From positions 1-64,000 of the forward strand of contig JADMIG010000009.1 in the NCBI GenBank assembly GCA_015478725.1: DNA of 64,000 nt, read 5' to 3'. The stretch is from Chloroflexota bacterium. Lineage in GTDB: Bacteria > Chloroflexota > Limnocylindria > Limnocylindrales > CSP1-4. The notes under the pieces were generated by a model, which had not been told where the DNA came from, searched no databases, and saw only the letters and a program-made list of their open reading frames with translations. Position 1 is the first letter of the stretch; every line of letters begins with the position of its first letter. Of this stretch, positions 46,186 through 54,812 are shown in pieces. The translations under genes were made by a program, and so were the position numbers.

Positions 46186-47837
46186 GCCTCGGCCCCGGAC
46201 CACAGGGCGCGCTGCCACGCGGCGAGCAGCTCACGGCGGTGCTCGAGGCGATCGGGCAGCCGGAGCGGCACGTCGCGGAGGTCGACGAGCAGCCCGCCGA
46301 GGCCGCCGGCGACCTCGACGGAGAAGCGCCGGCCGCGGGTGCCGAGGCGCACCGGATCGCGGAACTCGAACTCCGCCGAGGCGACGTGCCCCGGCGGCAG
46401 ATCGACGAGCTGGAGACCGCCGGGCACGAGGTCGAGCTCGGCGAGACCCGTGCCGGATCGCACGCTCAGCCGGCCGGCGCTCCGGCCGGCGTGGAGACCG
46501 GCCGGCGCGACGACACTCCCGAGCGGGACGAGAAGATCGTCGACGAGGTCCTCGACGACCCGTCGACGCTCGAGGTCGTCGTCGATCGTCCCGAGCGGGC
46601 CGAGGAGCCGGGCGTGATCGAGGGCCAGGCCGCTCGCGCCCGGCCTCCGGATCGTGTCGGCGATCGCGAGGGCCACGGCCGGACCCGGGGCCATCGAGAA
46701 GACGCCGCCCGTCGCGATGATGAGATCGGGCGGATCGGCAGGGAACCGGTCCGCGGTGGCGGCACCGAGCCGGCTCAGCGCCGCCCGGGCCGCCGCCATC
46801 CGAAGCTCCGCGCCATCGCCATCCGCGTCCGACCACGGCGTTCGCCCGAGATCCCCGAGTCGATCCCGGAGGCGGACCCGATCGAACGGCATCGTCGCCC
46901 AGGCGAGGACCTCGTCCACGTCGGCGTCGCCGAGCGACCGGGGAACGAGGCCTGCCGACGGGACGACCACGAGGTGCGACGACGAAGCGATCTCGGGCGA
47001 CCCGTCGTCGCGATGGGCCGCTGGACGGGCCGCGACCCGCAGGCCGGAGCCCATCCCGAGGCCGAGCGTCTCGATCCGGATCCCGAGGACCTCGGCGAGG
47101 GTCTGGGTCGTGCGGGCGATCCCGGTCGCGGCGTCGCCCGCATGGCTGCGGAGGCGCTCGAGGAACACGACGAGGGGATCGGGCGGTCGACCGCCGTTCC
47201 GCTCGCTGCGGGATCCGCGCCCCGATCCAGCGTCGACGGCCGGCGGCGCGTAGAGCAGTTCCGCGCCACCGCTGCGGCGCTCGATCGGGGCGAGCGCGAG
47301 CGGGCCGGAAAGGACGACCGTCGCGTCCGGCCGACGGTCCACGATCCCGGCGACGAGCGCCTCGAGGATCGCCGCACGGTCGCGCTCGGGGCCCGGGACC
47401 GGATCGGCCGTGCCGGCGAGGAGGGTGGTCACCCCAGGTGACAGGCCGCAGCGGAAGACGGCGAGCAGGTCGTCGCGCTCCAGGCTCGCGCTCGTCACCC
47501 GCCAGCCAGCGACCGTCGCCGCCCGCTCGAGCCGGAGGCGCGTCGCCTCGGTCGCCGCGAGCACCGCGATCGTCTCGGCCGCGCCGCTCCGGGCGGTGAT
47601 CCGGGGCAACCGGGCGAGGCCGTCCGGGTCGTCGACCCCGAGCGTGGATCCGAGCGCCCGATCGGCGGCGGCGACCCGCGCGGCGAGCCGACGGACGACC
47701 GCGTCGACGGGTTGCGACGCCGGCCCGGCGAGCGAGCCGAGCAGCCGCCAGCGGTCGTCGATCCGCCCGATGAGCGAGGCGTTCGACGTGGCGGTGCCCA
47801 CGTGGAGGGCGATGAACGCTCGGGGATCGCTCGTCAC
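46182..47837 (-). CDS. GlmL/MutL-like ASKHA ATPase
   Basis: A 551-aa protein resembling the glutamate mutase accessory protein GlmL (MutL), an ASKHA ATPase thought to act as a reactivating chaperone for a B12 enzyme. The N-terminal phosphate-1 loop is ALHVGTATSNASLIGR, further motifs are VVLSGPLALAPIE and PDLIIATGGVFSMAPGP, and the C-terminal third is beta-rich. No glutamate mutase subunit gene is adjacent, so its real partner is unknown. It begins with a GTG 6 nt after a TAGCAT box and heads the operon that leads into tsaE. It is not the mismatch-repair MutL. Confidence 0.65.
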   Translation of the reverse strand: MTSDPRAFIALHVGTATSNASLIGRIDDRWRLLGSLAGPASQPVDAVVRRLAARVAAADRALGSTLGVDDPDGLARLPRITARSGAAETIAVLAATEATRLRLERAATVAGWRVTSASLERDDLLAVFRCGLSPGVTTLLAGTADPVPGPERDRAAILEALVAGIVDRRPDATVVLSGPLALAPIERRSGGAELLYAPPAVDAGSGRGSRSERNGGRPPDPLVVFLERLRSHAGDAATGIARTTQTLAEVLGIRIETLGLGMGSGLRVAARPAAHRDDGSPEIASSSHLVVVPSAGLVPRSLGDADVDEVLAWATMPFDRVRLRDRLGDLGRTPWSDADGDGAELRMAAARAALSRLGAATADRFPADPPDLIIATGGVFSMAPGPAVALAIADTIRRPGASGLALDHARLLGPLGTIDDDLERRRVVEDLVDDLLVPLGSVVAPAGLHAGRSAGRLSVRSGTGLAELDLVPGGLQLVDLPPGHVASAEFEFRDPVRLGTRGRRFSVEVAGGLGGLLVDLRDVPLRLPDRLEHRRELLAAWQRALWSGAEA

Positions 47838-47843
47838 CCGCCC

Positions 47844-47849
47844 ATGCTA
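47844..47849 (-). promoter_or_regulatory. -10 box TAGCAT, leaderless start of the GlmL-like gene
   Basis: TAGCAT in GGGTAGCATGGG (minus strand) with six bases between it and the GTG start. It marks a promoter separating this operon from the cdaA-glmS-alr operon upstream. Confidence 0.5.
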
Positions 47850-47895
47850 CCCGTAGCGACCGGCCACCACCCGGCGCGAGCGGCCGCGGCCGCCC

Positions 47896-48186
47896 TCAGG
47901 CATCCCAGGCCGACTCTTCGTCGAGCTCCTCGAGCCGATCGATGAGCTGTTCGATCCCGTCATCGTCGGCGAGGATCTCGCTCGCCATCACGAGGTCGCC
48001 GCCGAACAGCCCATGGACCCCCGGATCGAAGAACAGCATCGCATCCGCACCGAGCGGCCGGTACGGCCGGCTCGCATGGAGGAAGTGGACGGCCGACGCG
48101 GTGAGGCCGCGGAGCTGGATCTCGCGGGCGACGCGCTCGACGAGATCCTCCCGGGCGTCGGCGCTGGGATCGCGCGACATGGTCAT
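47896..48186 (-). CDS. small conserved protein of unknown function, 96 aa
   Basis: A soluble, acidic 96-aa protein. ARIELWNG-type domains are absent; instead it has VAREIQLRGLTASAVHFLHA, RPYRPLGADAMLFFDPGVHG and a C-terminal acidic helix IEQLIDRLEELDEES. The pattern (a LTAPA-like turn, a RPLxxLGAxAMxFFDP block and a C-terminal helix) looks like a conserved family of unknown function seen in Chloroflexota-type genomes, from memory only. Its ATG overlaps the macro-domain stop (ATGA), and it is the last gene of the cdaA operon. Confidence 0.6.
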   Translation of the reverse strand: MTMSRDPSADAREDLVERVAREIQLRGLTASAVHFLHASRPYRPLGADAMLFFDPGVHGLFGGDLVMASEILADDDGIEQLIDRLEELDEESAWDA

Positions 48187-48719
48187 CCGACGGCCGCGGC
48201 GGAGCGATGTGCCGCGCCCCGCGCGATCGCCGACTCGAACGCCTGATAGGTGGCCGCCCCGCGGAGGGCGAAGACGAGGCGCTCCAGGTCCGGCAGGCTC
48301 GGGATCGTCTCCCGCACGGTCTCCACCGTCACCCGCGCGGCCTCATCGAGTGGGAACCCGCCGACGCCGGTGCCGAGCGCCGGGAAGGCGATGCTCGCGA
48401 TCTCCAGCTGTCGGGCCCGGTCGAGGGCGCTCCGGACCGCCGCGGCGATGGCCTCGGAACTGGTCCGCCGGTTCGCGTCGATCGACACGGCATGGATGAC
48501 GAACCGGGCCGCGAGCGTCCCGCCTGTGGTGACGACGGCGCTCCCGAGCGGCATCGGGCCCTGTCGGACCGCGGCGAACTCGATGGCGTCGCCGCCGCGG
48601 CGCTTGAGCGCCCCACCGACCCCGGTCGACATCCACAGTGAGGGGCTGGCGGCGTTCACGATCGCGTCGACCTCGAGGTCGCAGATGTCCCCGTTCCAGA
48701 GCTCGATCCGGGCTGCCAC
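48183..48719 (-). CDS. macro-domain protein (ADP-ribose / O-acetyl-ADP-ribose hydrolase type)
   Basis: A single macro domain of 178 aa. The ADP-ribose site is visible: WNGDICDLEVDAIVNAAS, then TGVGGALKRRGGDAIE, VVTTGGTLAARFVIHAVSID and IAFPALGTGVGGFPLDEAA. Relatives hydrolyse O-acetyl-ADP-ribose or remove ADP-ribose from proteins or nucleic acids. The start is a GTG with an AGGAGG site about 8 nt upstream, inside the end of alr. No ADP-ribosyltransferase such as DarT is adjacent, so a toxin-antitoxin role is not supported. Confidence 0.9.
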   Translation of the reverse strand: MAARIELWNGDICDLEVDAIVNAASPSLWMSTGVGGALKRRGGDAIEFAAVRQGPMPLGSAVVTTGGTLAARFVIHAVSIDANRRTSSEAIAAAVRSALDRARQLEIASIAFPALGTGVGGFPLDEAARVTVETVRETIPSLPDLERLVFALRGAATYQAFESAIARGAAHRSAAAVG

Positions 48720-49954
48720 TGGTAGACCTCCTCCGTGAGCGTCCTGATGCCCACGGGCACGGCCGCCGCATGGTACACCCGGGGCAACCGGCCAGCCATC
48801 TGGGCCATCACCTCCCAGGTGATCGTGGTGCGGGTGTGCGCCAGCTCCACCGCCCGGATCTCTGCATCTCCCTGCCGGCCGAGGAGCACGAACTCGTCGT
48901 CCACGGTGACCGGGGACCCCGGAACGTCCGTCACGTCAGCGACGACGGCATCCATCGCCACCGTCCCGACGAGCGGCACCCGCCGGCCGCGGACGAGCGC
49001 GGCTGCCCGGTTGGACAGGACGCGGGGCCAGCCATCGCCGTAGCCGATCGGCAGCGTCGCGACCCGGGACGGACGGGCCGTCACGAAGCTCGGACCGTAG
49101 CTCACCCCATGGCCGGCTGGCAGGTCCGCAACCCGGACCGGACGCGTATGGAGGGACATGACCGGCGCGAGCGCCGTCGCGAGTTCGAGGCGCCCGGCCG
49201 CCGGTTCGAGGCCGTCCGGCACGAGGCCGTACAGCCCGAGCCCCAGGCGGACGCGTTCGTGGAGCGGCGCTGACGCCGCAAGGAGGGCACCCGTCGCCAC
49301 GAGATGACGGGCCACCGGCGGCGCCTCACCGCGTGCGCCGGCCGACGCATCGGCGAAGCGCCGCACGGCGAGCGTCGTCGAGACCGCGTCCTCGGGGGCC
49401 GCCAGGTGGGACCACAGGCCGCCCAGGGTGATTCCGGGGGTCGCCCCGATGCGATCGACGACGCGAGCGACCGCCTCGACGGCGACCCCGCCCCGTCCGA
49501 GGCCGGTCTCGACCTCGACATGGAGGACGAGCGGCGGACGACCGGCCGCCGCCGGCGACGCCATGGCGTCGCAGAGGCGGGCGAGGAGCGCTTCGTCGGC
49601 GACCGTGACCGCGAGTCCGAGGTCCGCCGCGGCCGGGCCGCCGTCCGGCGGGATCGGGTAGAGGACGAGGATCGGACGCTCGATGCCCGCGGCTCGGAGG
49701 AGCTGTCCCTCGTCGAGCGTGGCCACGCAGAATCCGTCCGCCCCGCATCGCTCGAGCCAGCTCGCGACGGCGACCGCCCCATGGCCGTAGGCGTCCGCCT
49801 TGACGACCGGTTCGATCCGGACGCCCGCCGGCACCGCCGCCCGGACCGCCGCGAGGTTGGCGGCGAGACGGTCGAGGTCGATCTCGAGCCATGCCGTCCG
49901 CGGCAGCCCGGGCAGGGCGGCCCGACGAAGCGCGTCCTCGATCCGCTCGTTCAG
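48656..49954 (-). CDS. alr: alanine racemase, probable CTG start
   Basis: A PLP enzyme that makes D-alanine for peptidoglycan. The PLP lysine is in EPVVKADAYGHGAVAVASWL, VETGLGRGGV is the usual substrate-side block, and the catalytic tyrosine is in GHGVSYGPSFVT. The normal N-terminus TAWLEIDLDRLAANLAAVRA is encoded upstream of the first canonical start (GTG, 49834), and no ATG, GTG or TTG precedes it in frame. A CTG at 49954 overlaps the nnrD stop as CTGA, matching the ATGA/GTGA overlaps of its neighbours, so I use it (432 aa). The tail after the conserved TEEVYQ block overlaps the macro-domain gene by 64 nt. Confidence 0.88.
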   Translation of the reverse strand: MNERIEDALRRAALPGLPRTAWLEIDLDRLAANLAAVRAAVPAGVRIEPVVKADAYGHGAVAVASWLERCGADGFCVATLDEGQLLRAAGIERPILVLYPIPPDGGPAAADLGLAVTVADEALLARLCDAMASPAAAGRPPLVLHVEVETGLGRGGVAVEAVARVVDRIGATPGITLGGLWSHLAAPEDAVSTTLAVRRFADASAGARGEAPPVARHLVATGALLAASAPLHERVRLGLGLYGLVPDGLEPAAGRLELATALAPVMSLHTRPVRVADLPAGHGVSYGPSFVTARPSRVATLPIGYGDGWPRVLSNRAAALVRGRRVPLVGTVAMDAVVADVTDVPGSPVTVDDEFVLLGRQGDAEIRAVELAHTRTTITWEVMAQMAGRLPRVYHAAAVPVGIRTLTEEVYQWQPGSSSGTGTSATSRSTRS

Positions 49955-51090
49955 CTCGACGGTCCGTCCGGCCCGTCGGCGACCGCGGGCGACGCCGGTG
50001 ACGCTGCCGCGTCGCGATCCCGGACGAATCCGAACCGACCCGCTCGACCTCGGCGTTCGGCGATCACCGCGAGGCGCCGTCTCGCGAGCGCGATCTCGAA
50101 CGGCAGGTCGGCGGCGAGGAGTCCAGCATCGCCGAGGCGCTCACTGACCGACTCGCCGGCCATCCCGTGAAGGTGGACGCCGAGGCGCGCCGCGTCATAG
50201 GGCGTCAGCCCCTGGGCGAGGAGCGCGCCGATCGTCCCGGCGAGCACGTCGCCGGTCCCGCCCGTCGCCATCGCCGGGTTCATGAAACGGGCGATCGCGG
50301 TCGCCCCGTCGGGCGCCGCCACGACGGTCCGGGCGCCCTTAAGGACGACGGTCTGGCCCCACTCGACGGCGGCCGCCGACGCGGCGGCGACGCGGGCGTC
50401 GTCGTCACCGATGAGATCGCCGTCGAGAGACGGATCGTGGCCGGCTCCGGCGCGAAGGCGGGCGAACTCGCCGACATGCGGCGTGAGGACGGCCTGTCGC
50501 GTGACGGCCGTCCACCACGAATCGGTCGACGCGAGGGCCCGCAGCGCTTCCGCGTCGAGGACGATCGGGGGCGGGGTCGATCGATCCGACGGGCGAGTCT
50601 CGATGCCGACGTCGCCGCTCGCTGCCACGAGGTCGGCGATGAACTGCCGGGTAGACAGGCCCGGCCGGAGTCCGGGACCGACGACGATCGCGTCGTGCTC
50701 ATGGTCGAGGACGCGGGCGAAGGCCGCCTCGGCATCGAGCTCCTCGAGATCGTCCTCGGGCAGGGCGAGCGTCGTCGCCTCGACGACCTTCGCGGCGAAG
50801 AGCGGCTGGAGCGATCCCGGCACGGCGAGGGTCACGAGGCCCGCCCCCGCGCGCCCGGCCGCGACACAGACGAGGAGGGCGGCCCCGGCGTAATCGAGCG
50901 AGCCGGCGACCACGAGCAGGCGCCCGAACGATCCCTTGTGGGCCCGCTCCGGCCGGACCGGCACGAGCTGCGCCGCGACGCCGTCGTCGAGCGCCGCTGC
51001 GCCGGCCGCGCCGGTCGCCGCGGGCGCGGTCGACGCGCCGACGTCGGCGGCCCCCGGACCACGACCGAATCCGAGCGGCCGATCAGTCAC
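49951..51090 (-). CDS. nnrD: ADP/ATP-dependent (S)-NAD(P)H-hydrate dehydratase
   Basis: NnrD repairs hydrated NAD(P)H using ADP or ATP. The 379-aa protein has the ribokinase-like fold: GSFGRLLVVAGSLDYAGAAL, VCVAAGRAGAGLVTLAV, VVGPGLRPG, VLTPHVGEFARL and ATGGTGDVLAGTIGALLAQG. The frequent N-terminal epimerase domain (NnrE/YjeF_N) is missing; instead there are ~45 low-complexity residues (GASTAPAATGAAGAAAL). The GTG overlaps the acpS end. The frame stays open far upstream through acpS and glmS, but that is out-of-frame reading. Confidence 0.9.
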   Translation of the reverse strand: MTDRPLGFGRGPGAADVGASTAPAATGAAGAAALDDGVAAQLVPVRPERAHKGSFGRLLVVAGSLDYAGAALLVCVAAGRAGAGLVTLAVPGSLQPLFAAKVVEATTLALPEDDLEELDAEAAFARVLDHEHDAIVVGPGLRPGLSTRQFIADLVAASGDVGIETRPSDRSTPPPIVLDAEALRALASTDSWWTAVTRQAVLTPHVGEFARLRAGAGHDPSLDGDLIGDDDARVAAASAAAVEWGQTVVLKGARTVVAAPDGATAIARFMNPAMATGGTGDVLAGTIGALLAQGLTPYDAARLGVHLHGMAGESVSERLGDAGLLAADLPFEIALARRRLAVIAERRGRAGRFGFVRDRDAAASPASPAVADGPDGPSS

Positions 51091-51592
51091 GGGCGGCCGC
51101 CTCGCCGACGGTCCGGAGCCGCTCGAGTCGGGCGAGGATCCGCCGTTCGCGTTCGTCGAGCCGCTCCTCGATGTCCGGCGGGAAGACGTACGCGCCACCC
51201 GTCGCCCGGACGCCGAACGCGATGGCCACGGCGTAGTCGGACTCGTGGCTGATCGACACCGCGATCCGCGCCATGCCGAGCTGCTCGGCCCGGGCGGCCG
51301 CCCGGCCGTGAAGGCGGACCGACGGCTGGCCGGTCGGCAGGCGTTCGATCTCGATGTCTCGCCACCCGATGCCGCGGACACCGAGACCGAGGACCTTCGA
51401 GACCGCCTCCTTCGCCGCCCAGCGGCCGGCCATGGTCTCCGGCCGACCCCGCACGTGACGCTGTTCACCCGGCGTGAGGACACGGTTCGTGAACCGCTCG
51501 CCGAACCGGGCGAGGGTGGTCGCGATCCGATCGACCCGGATGATGTCGATGCCGAGCTCGGTCGTCCCCGGCGGCACGGGCGGCGTCGGCAC
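51083..51592 (-). CDS. acpS: holo-[acyl-carrier-protein] synthase
   Basis: AcpS transfers 4'-phosphopantetheine from CoA to acyl carrier protein. ELGIDIIRVDRIATTLARFG has the Mg-binding Asp, AGRWAAKEAVSKVLG the catalytic Glu/Lys, and RIAVSISHESDYAVAIAF closes the fold. At 169 aa it has a ~40-residue charged C-terminal extension (PPDIEERLDERERRILARLE) beyond the usual ~125. It follows glmS by 7 nt and precedes nnrD; acpS-nnrD-alr order is seen in many bacteria. Confidence 0.92.
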   Translation of the reverse strand: MPTPPVPPGTTELGIDIIRVDRIATTLARFGERFTNRVLTPGEQRHVRGRPETMAGRWAAKEAVSKVLGLGVRGIGWRDIEIERLPTGQPSVRLHGRAAARAEQLGMARIAVSISHESDYAVAIAFGVRATGGAYVFPPDIEERLDERERRILARLERLRTVGEAAARD

Positions 51593-51599
51593 CGGTCCC

Positions 51600-53429
51600 C
51601 TACTCGACCGTCACCGACTTGGCGAGGTTGCGCGGCTGATCGACGTCCGTGCCCCGGGCGACCGCCATGTGGTAGGCGAACAGCTGCAGCGGGATCACGG
51701 CGAGGACGGGAGCGAGCGCCTCGTGGGTGTCCGGGACCCAGCAGACGTCGTCCGCGAAGCGCTCGATCTGGGTGTCGCCCTCCGTCGCGACCGCGATGAC
51801 CTTCGCATCGCGCGCGCGGCCCTCCATCACGTTGCTGATGAGCTTGTCGTACGTCGACGAACGGGTCGCCACCGCGACGAGCGGACACTCGGCGTCGAGG
51901 AGACTGATCGGTCCGTGCTTGAGCTCGCCGGCCGCGTAGCCCTCCGCGTGGACGTAACTCACTTCCTTGAGCTTGAGCGCGCCCTCGAGCGCGGCCGGGT
52001 ACGTCTGACCGCGGCCGACGAACATGAAGCCCCGGGAGTTCACGTAGCGACGGGCGAGGAGGGCGGATCCGGTGGCGTGTTCGAGGGCCCGTTCCGCCGC
52101 TGCCGGGAGGGCGCGGAGCGCCAAGCCCAGGGCGAGCTCGGTCTCGTCGGCGAGGCTTCCCCGGGCCTTGGCGATGGCCGCGGCGAGGATGACGAGCGTC
52201 GTCACCTGGGTGACGAACGTCTTGCTCGCCGCGACCGCGATCTCCGGGCCTGCCTGGAGGAACAGGACGGCATCCGCTTCGCGGGTGATCGCCGAGCCCA
52301 CGGTGTTCGTCACGGCGACGATCGGGCAGCCGCGTTCGCGGGCGAGGCGGGTCGGGGCGATCGTGTCGGCGGTCTCCCCCGACTGGGTGACAGCGATGAC
52401 GAGCGTCCGGCCGTCGAGCGGCGGCGGCGCGTAGCGGAACTCGGAACCCACGGTGGCGCGGGCGGGAAGACCGGTCCAGTCCTGGAGGGCGGCCGCTCCG
52501 ACGAGCGCCGCGTAGTACGCACTGCCGCAGGCGACGAGCTCGATCCGCTCGATCGCGCCGAGGATCCCGGCGACGGGACCGAGCTCGTCGACGCGGATGC
52601 GGCCGTCCCGGCCGACGCGCCCGGTGATCGTGGCCCGCAGGGCGTCCGGCTGCTCGTTGATCTCCTTGAGCATGAAATGGGCGTAGCCGCCCTTCTCGGC
52701 CGCCTCGAGCGACCACCCGATCGTCGTGGTGACACGCTCGCGCGGGACGCCGTCCACCCCGCCGATCGAGACGCCGCCCGGTCGCAGGTCGGCGATGTCG
52801 CCCTCCTCGAGGAAGATGACCCGGTCCGTGTGGGCGAGGATGGCGGCGACGTCGCTCGCGAGGAACGATTCGCCGTCGCCGAGACCCACGACGAGCGGGA
52901 CGTTCATGCGGGCCCCGACGAGGCGGTCCGGTTCGCCGCGGTGCATCACCGCGAGGGCGTACGTGCCCTCGATGTGGCCGAGAGCGAGCCGCGTGGCGGC
53001 GGCGATGTCGCCGCTGTAGGCCTCCTCGATGAGATGGGCGATCGCCTCCGTGTCGGTCTCGGACGTCAGCGTGTGACCGCGGGCCTCGAGCCCGTCGCGG
53101 AGCTCGCGGAAGTTCTCGATGATGCCGTTGTGGATGACGGTGATCGCGCCGCTGCAATCCTGGTGTGGGTGGGCATTCAGATCGTTCGGCCGACCATGCG
53201 TCGCCCAGCGGGTGTGGGCCAGGCCGATCGCCGCGTGGGGCGTCCGGTCCGCGATGGCGGTCGCGAGATTGGCGAGCTTGCCCGCCCGCTTCTCGACGAA
53301 CAGGTCGCCCCGTTCGTCGACGAGCGCGATGCCCGCCGAGTCGTAGCCGCGGTACTCGAGCCGCCGCAGGCCATCCATGAGGATCGGTCCCGCCTCGCGG
53401 GGTCCGGTGTAGCCGACGATGCCGCACAT
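51600..53429 (-). CDS. glmS: glutamine--fructose-6-phosphate aminotransferase (isomerizing)
   Basis: GlmS makes glucosamine 6-phosphate from fructose 6-phosphate and glutamine, the entry step to UDP-GlcNAc. The N-terminal nucleophile Cys2 is in MCGIVGYTGPREAGPILMDG; WATHGRPNDLNAHPH and the SIS sugar-isomerase pair (VACGSAYYAALVG, AVTQSGETADT, ESRGFMFVGRGQ-like region) follow; it ends DQPRNLAKSVTVE. At 609 aa it has normal length. A GGAG site lies upstream of the ATG. No glmS ribozyme is recognisable in the 49-bp gap after glmM. Confidence 0.96.
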   Translation of the reverse strand: MCGIVGYTGPREAGPILMDGLRRLEYRGYDSAGIALVDERGDLFVEKRAGKLANLATAIADRTPHAAIGLAHTRWATHGRPNDLNAHPHQDCSGAITVIHNGIIENFRELRDGLEARGHTLTSETDTEAIAHLIEEAYSGDIAAATRLALGHIEGTYALAVMHRGEPDRLVGARMNVPLVVGLGDGESFLASDVAAILAHTDRVIFLEEGDIADLRPGGVSIGGVDGVPRERVTTTIGWSLEAAEKGGYAHFMLKEINEQPDALRATITGRVGRDGRIRVDELGPVAGILGAIERIELVACGSAYYAALVGAAALQDWTGLPARATVGSEFRYAPPPLDGRTLVIAVTQSGETADTIAPTRLARERGCPIVAVTNTVGSAITREADAVLFLQAGPEIAVAASKTFVTQVTTLVILAAAIAKARGSLADETELALGLALRALPAAAERALEHATGSALLARRYVNSRGFMFVGRGQTYPAALEGALKLKEVSYVHAEGYAAGELKHGPISLLDAECPLVAVATRSSTYDKLISNVMEGRARDAKVIAVATEGDTQIERFADDVCWVPDTHEALAPVLAVIPLQLFAYHMAVARGTDVDQPRNLAKSVTVE

Positions 53430-53478
53430 ATTGGTGTGTCTCCTCGCGACCCCGCTGAGGCGCGCCCCTGGGGCCCGG

Positions 53479-54810
53479 TCAGTCTAGACGGTCTCCGGCG
53501 AGTGCCGCCAGCGCGTCGGCGAGCTCCGCGACGAGCTCCGGATCCGTGCCTTCGACCATGACCCGCAGCGCCGGCTCCGTGCCCGACGGCCGGACGAGGA
53601 TCCGACCCCCCGGACCGAGCCGCGCCCTGGCGTTGCGGATCGCTCCCTGGAATACCGGATCCCCCTCCCACTGGTCGCGATGACGCGCGGGCACCGCGCG
53701 CTGTTGCTGCGGGAGCAGCGGGATCCTCGCGGCGAGCTCGCGGAGCGACGCGCCGGTCCGGGTCATGACGCGGAGCACCTCGAGGGCGGTGACGATCCCG
53801 TCGCCCGAGGTCGTCTGCTCGAGGACGATGACGTGGCCGCTCTTCTCGCCTCCGAGCGTGGCGCCGCTCACCTGCATCCCCTCGAGGATGTACTTGTCGC
53901 CGACGGGCGTCCGGACGACCTGCCCGCCGGCCGCCTCGACGACGGCCTGGAGGCCGCCGTTGGAGAGGACCGAGACCACGAGGGCGCCCCCGGGAAGCGC
54001 ACCGCGGACGAGGCGGTCGAGGGCGAGGATCCCGAGGACCTGATCGCCGTCCACGATCGCGCCCGTCGAGTCCACCGCGATGAGCCGGTCGGCGTCGCCG
54101 TCGAGGGCGAAGCCGACATCGGCGCCGCGGCCGACGACCGCCTCGGCGAGCGACCCGGGTGCCGTGGCACCGGACCGCACGTTGATGTTGACCCCATCCG
54201 GGTCGTTGTGGATGACCTCCACCCTTGCACCCGTTGCGGCGAGGATCTCCGGGCCGAGGGCGCCGCCCGAACCGTTCGCGCAGTCGAGGACGATCCGGAC
54301 GTCCGTCGGGATCTCCCCCGCGAGGGCAAGCCGAGCCGCGCGATACCGATCCACGAAGGCGCGCGCCCGATGGACCCGGCCGAGCTCGGCGTTGGGGGCG
54401 CCGCCGAGCTCCTCGGAGCGCCAGATGAGCGCCTCGAGCTCGTCCTCGATATCGTCGTCGAGCTTGAGGCCCCGTCCGTCGAGGACCTTGAGACCGTTGT
54501 CGTCGGCCGGGTTGTGCGACGCGGAGACCATGATCCCGGCCGCGAACTCGGCCTGGCCGGCGATGAAGGCGAGACCCGGCGTCGGGACCACGCCGACGTC
54601 ATGGACGTCCACTCCGAGGCTCGTCGCGCCGGCCGCGATCGCCGCGACGAACATGTCGCCGGAGCGCCGGGTGTCCTGGCCGACGACGATCGCGCCGCCC
54701 GCACCCACGAGCCGGTGGGCCGTCGCCCGGCCGAGCGCGTAGGCGAGGGTCGGTCGGAGGTCGACGTTGACCACCCCGCGGATGCCGTCCGTGCCGAACA
54801 GGCGGGCCAC
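53479..54810 (-). CDS. glmM: phosphoglucosamine mutase
   Basis: GlmM converts glucosamine 6-phosphate to glucosamine 1-phosphate. MARLFGTDGIRGVVNVDLRP opens the protein, the phosphoserine loop is GIMVSASHNPADDNGLKV, the metal loop is ALDGDADRL, the sugar loop is GGEKSGHVI, and RPSGTEPALRVMVEG binds phosphate at the C-terminus. At 443 aa it has normal length. It sits in the conserved cdaA-cdaR-glmM-glmS block, where CdaA and GlmM interact in Firmicutes. Confidence 0.96.
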   Translation of the reverse strand: MARLFGTDGIRGVVNVDLRPTLAYALGRATAHRLVGAGGAIVVGQDTRRSGDMFVAAIAAGATSLGVDVHDVGVVPTPGLAFIAGQAEFAAGIMVSASHNPADDNGLKVLDGRGLKLDDDIEDELEALIWRSEELGGAPNAELGRVHRARAFVDRYRAARLALAGEIPTDVRIVLDCANGSGGALGPEILAATGARVEVIHNDPDGVNINVRSGATAPGSLAEAVVGRGADVGFALDGDADRLIAVDSTGAIVDGDQVLGILALDRLVRGALPGGALVVSVLSNGGLQAVVEAAGGQVVRTPVGDKYILEGMQVSGATLGGEKSGHVIVLEQTTSGDGIVTALEVLRVMTRTGASLRELAARIPLLPQQQRAVPARHRDQWEGDPVFQGAIRNARARLGPGGRILVRPSGTEPALRVMVEGTDPELVAELADALAALAGDRLD

Positions 54811-54812
54811 CG

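Noticed and set aside
46182-47837. DNA mismatch repair MutL
   Set aside because: There is no GHKL ATPase motif; the loops are of the ASKHA type as in GlmL.
47896-48719. Toxin-antitoxin pair (macro domain plus small protein, DarTG-like)
   Set aside because: The small protein has no ADP-ribosyltransferase motifs, and the pair is the tail of a housekeeping operon.
49951-53427. A 1158-codon frame ending with nnrD
   Set aside because: The part upstream of 51090 is out-of-frame reading of acpS and glmS; nnrD homology starts at about 51000.
53430-53478. glmS ribozyme upstream of glmS
   Set aside because: The gap is only 49 nt and shows none of the ribozyme core; it would have to lie in glmM coding sequence.
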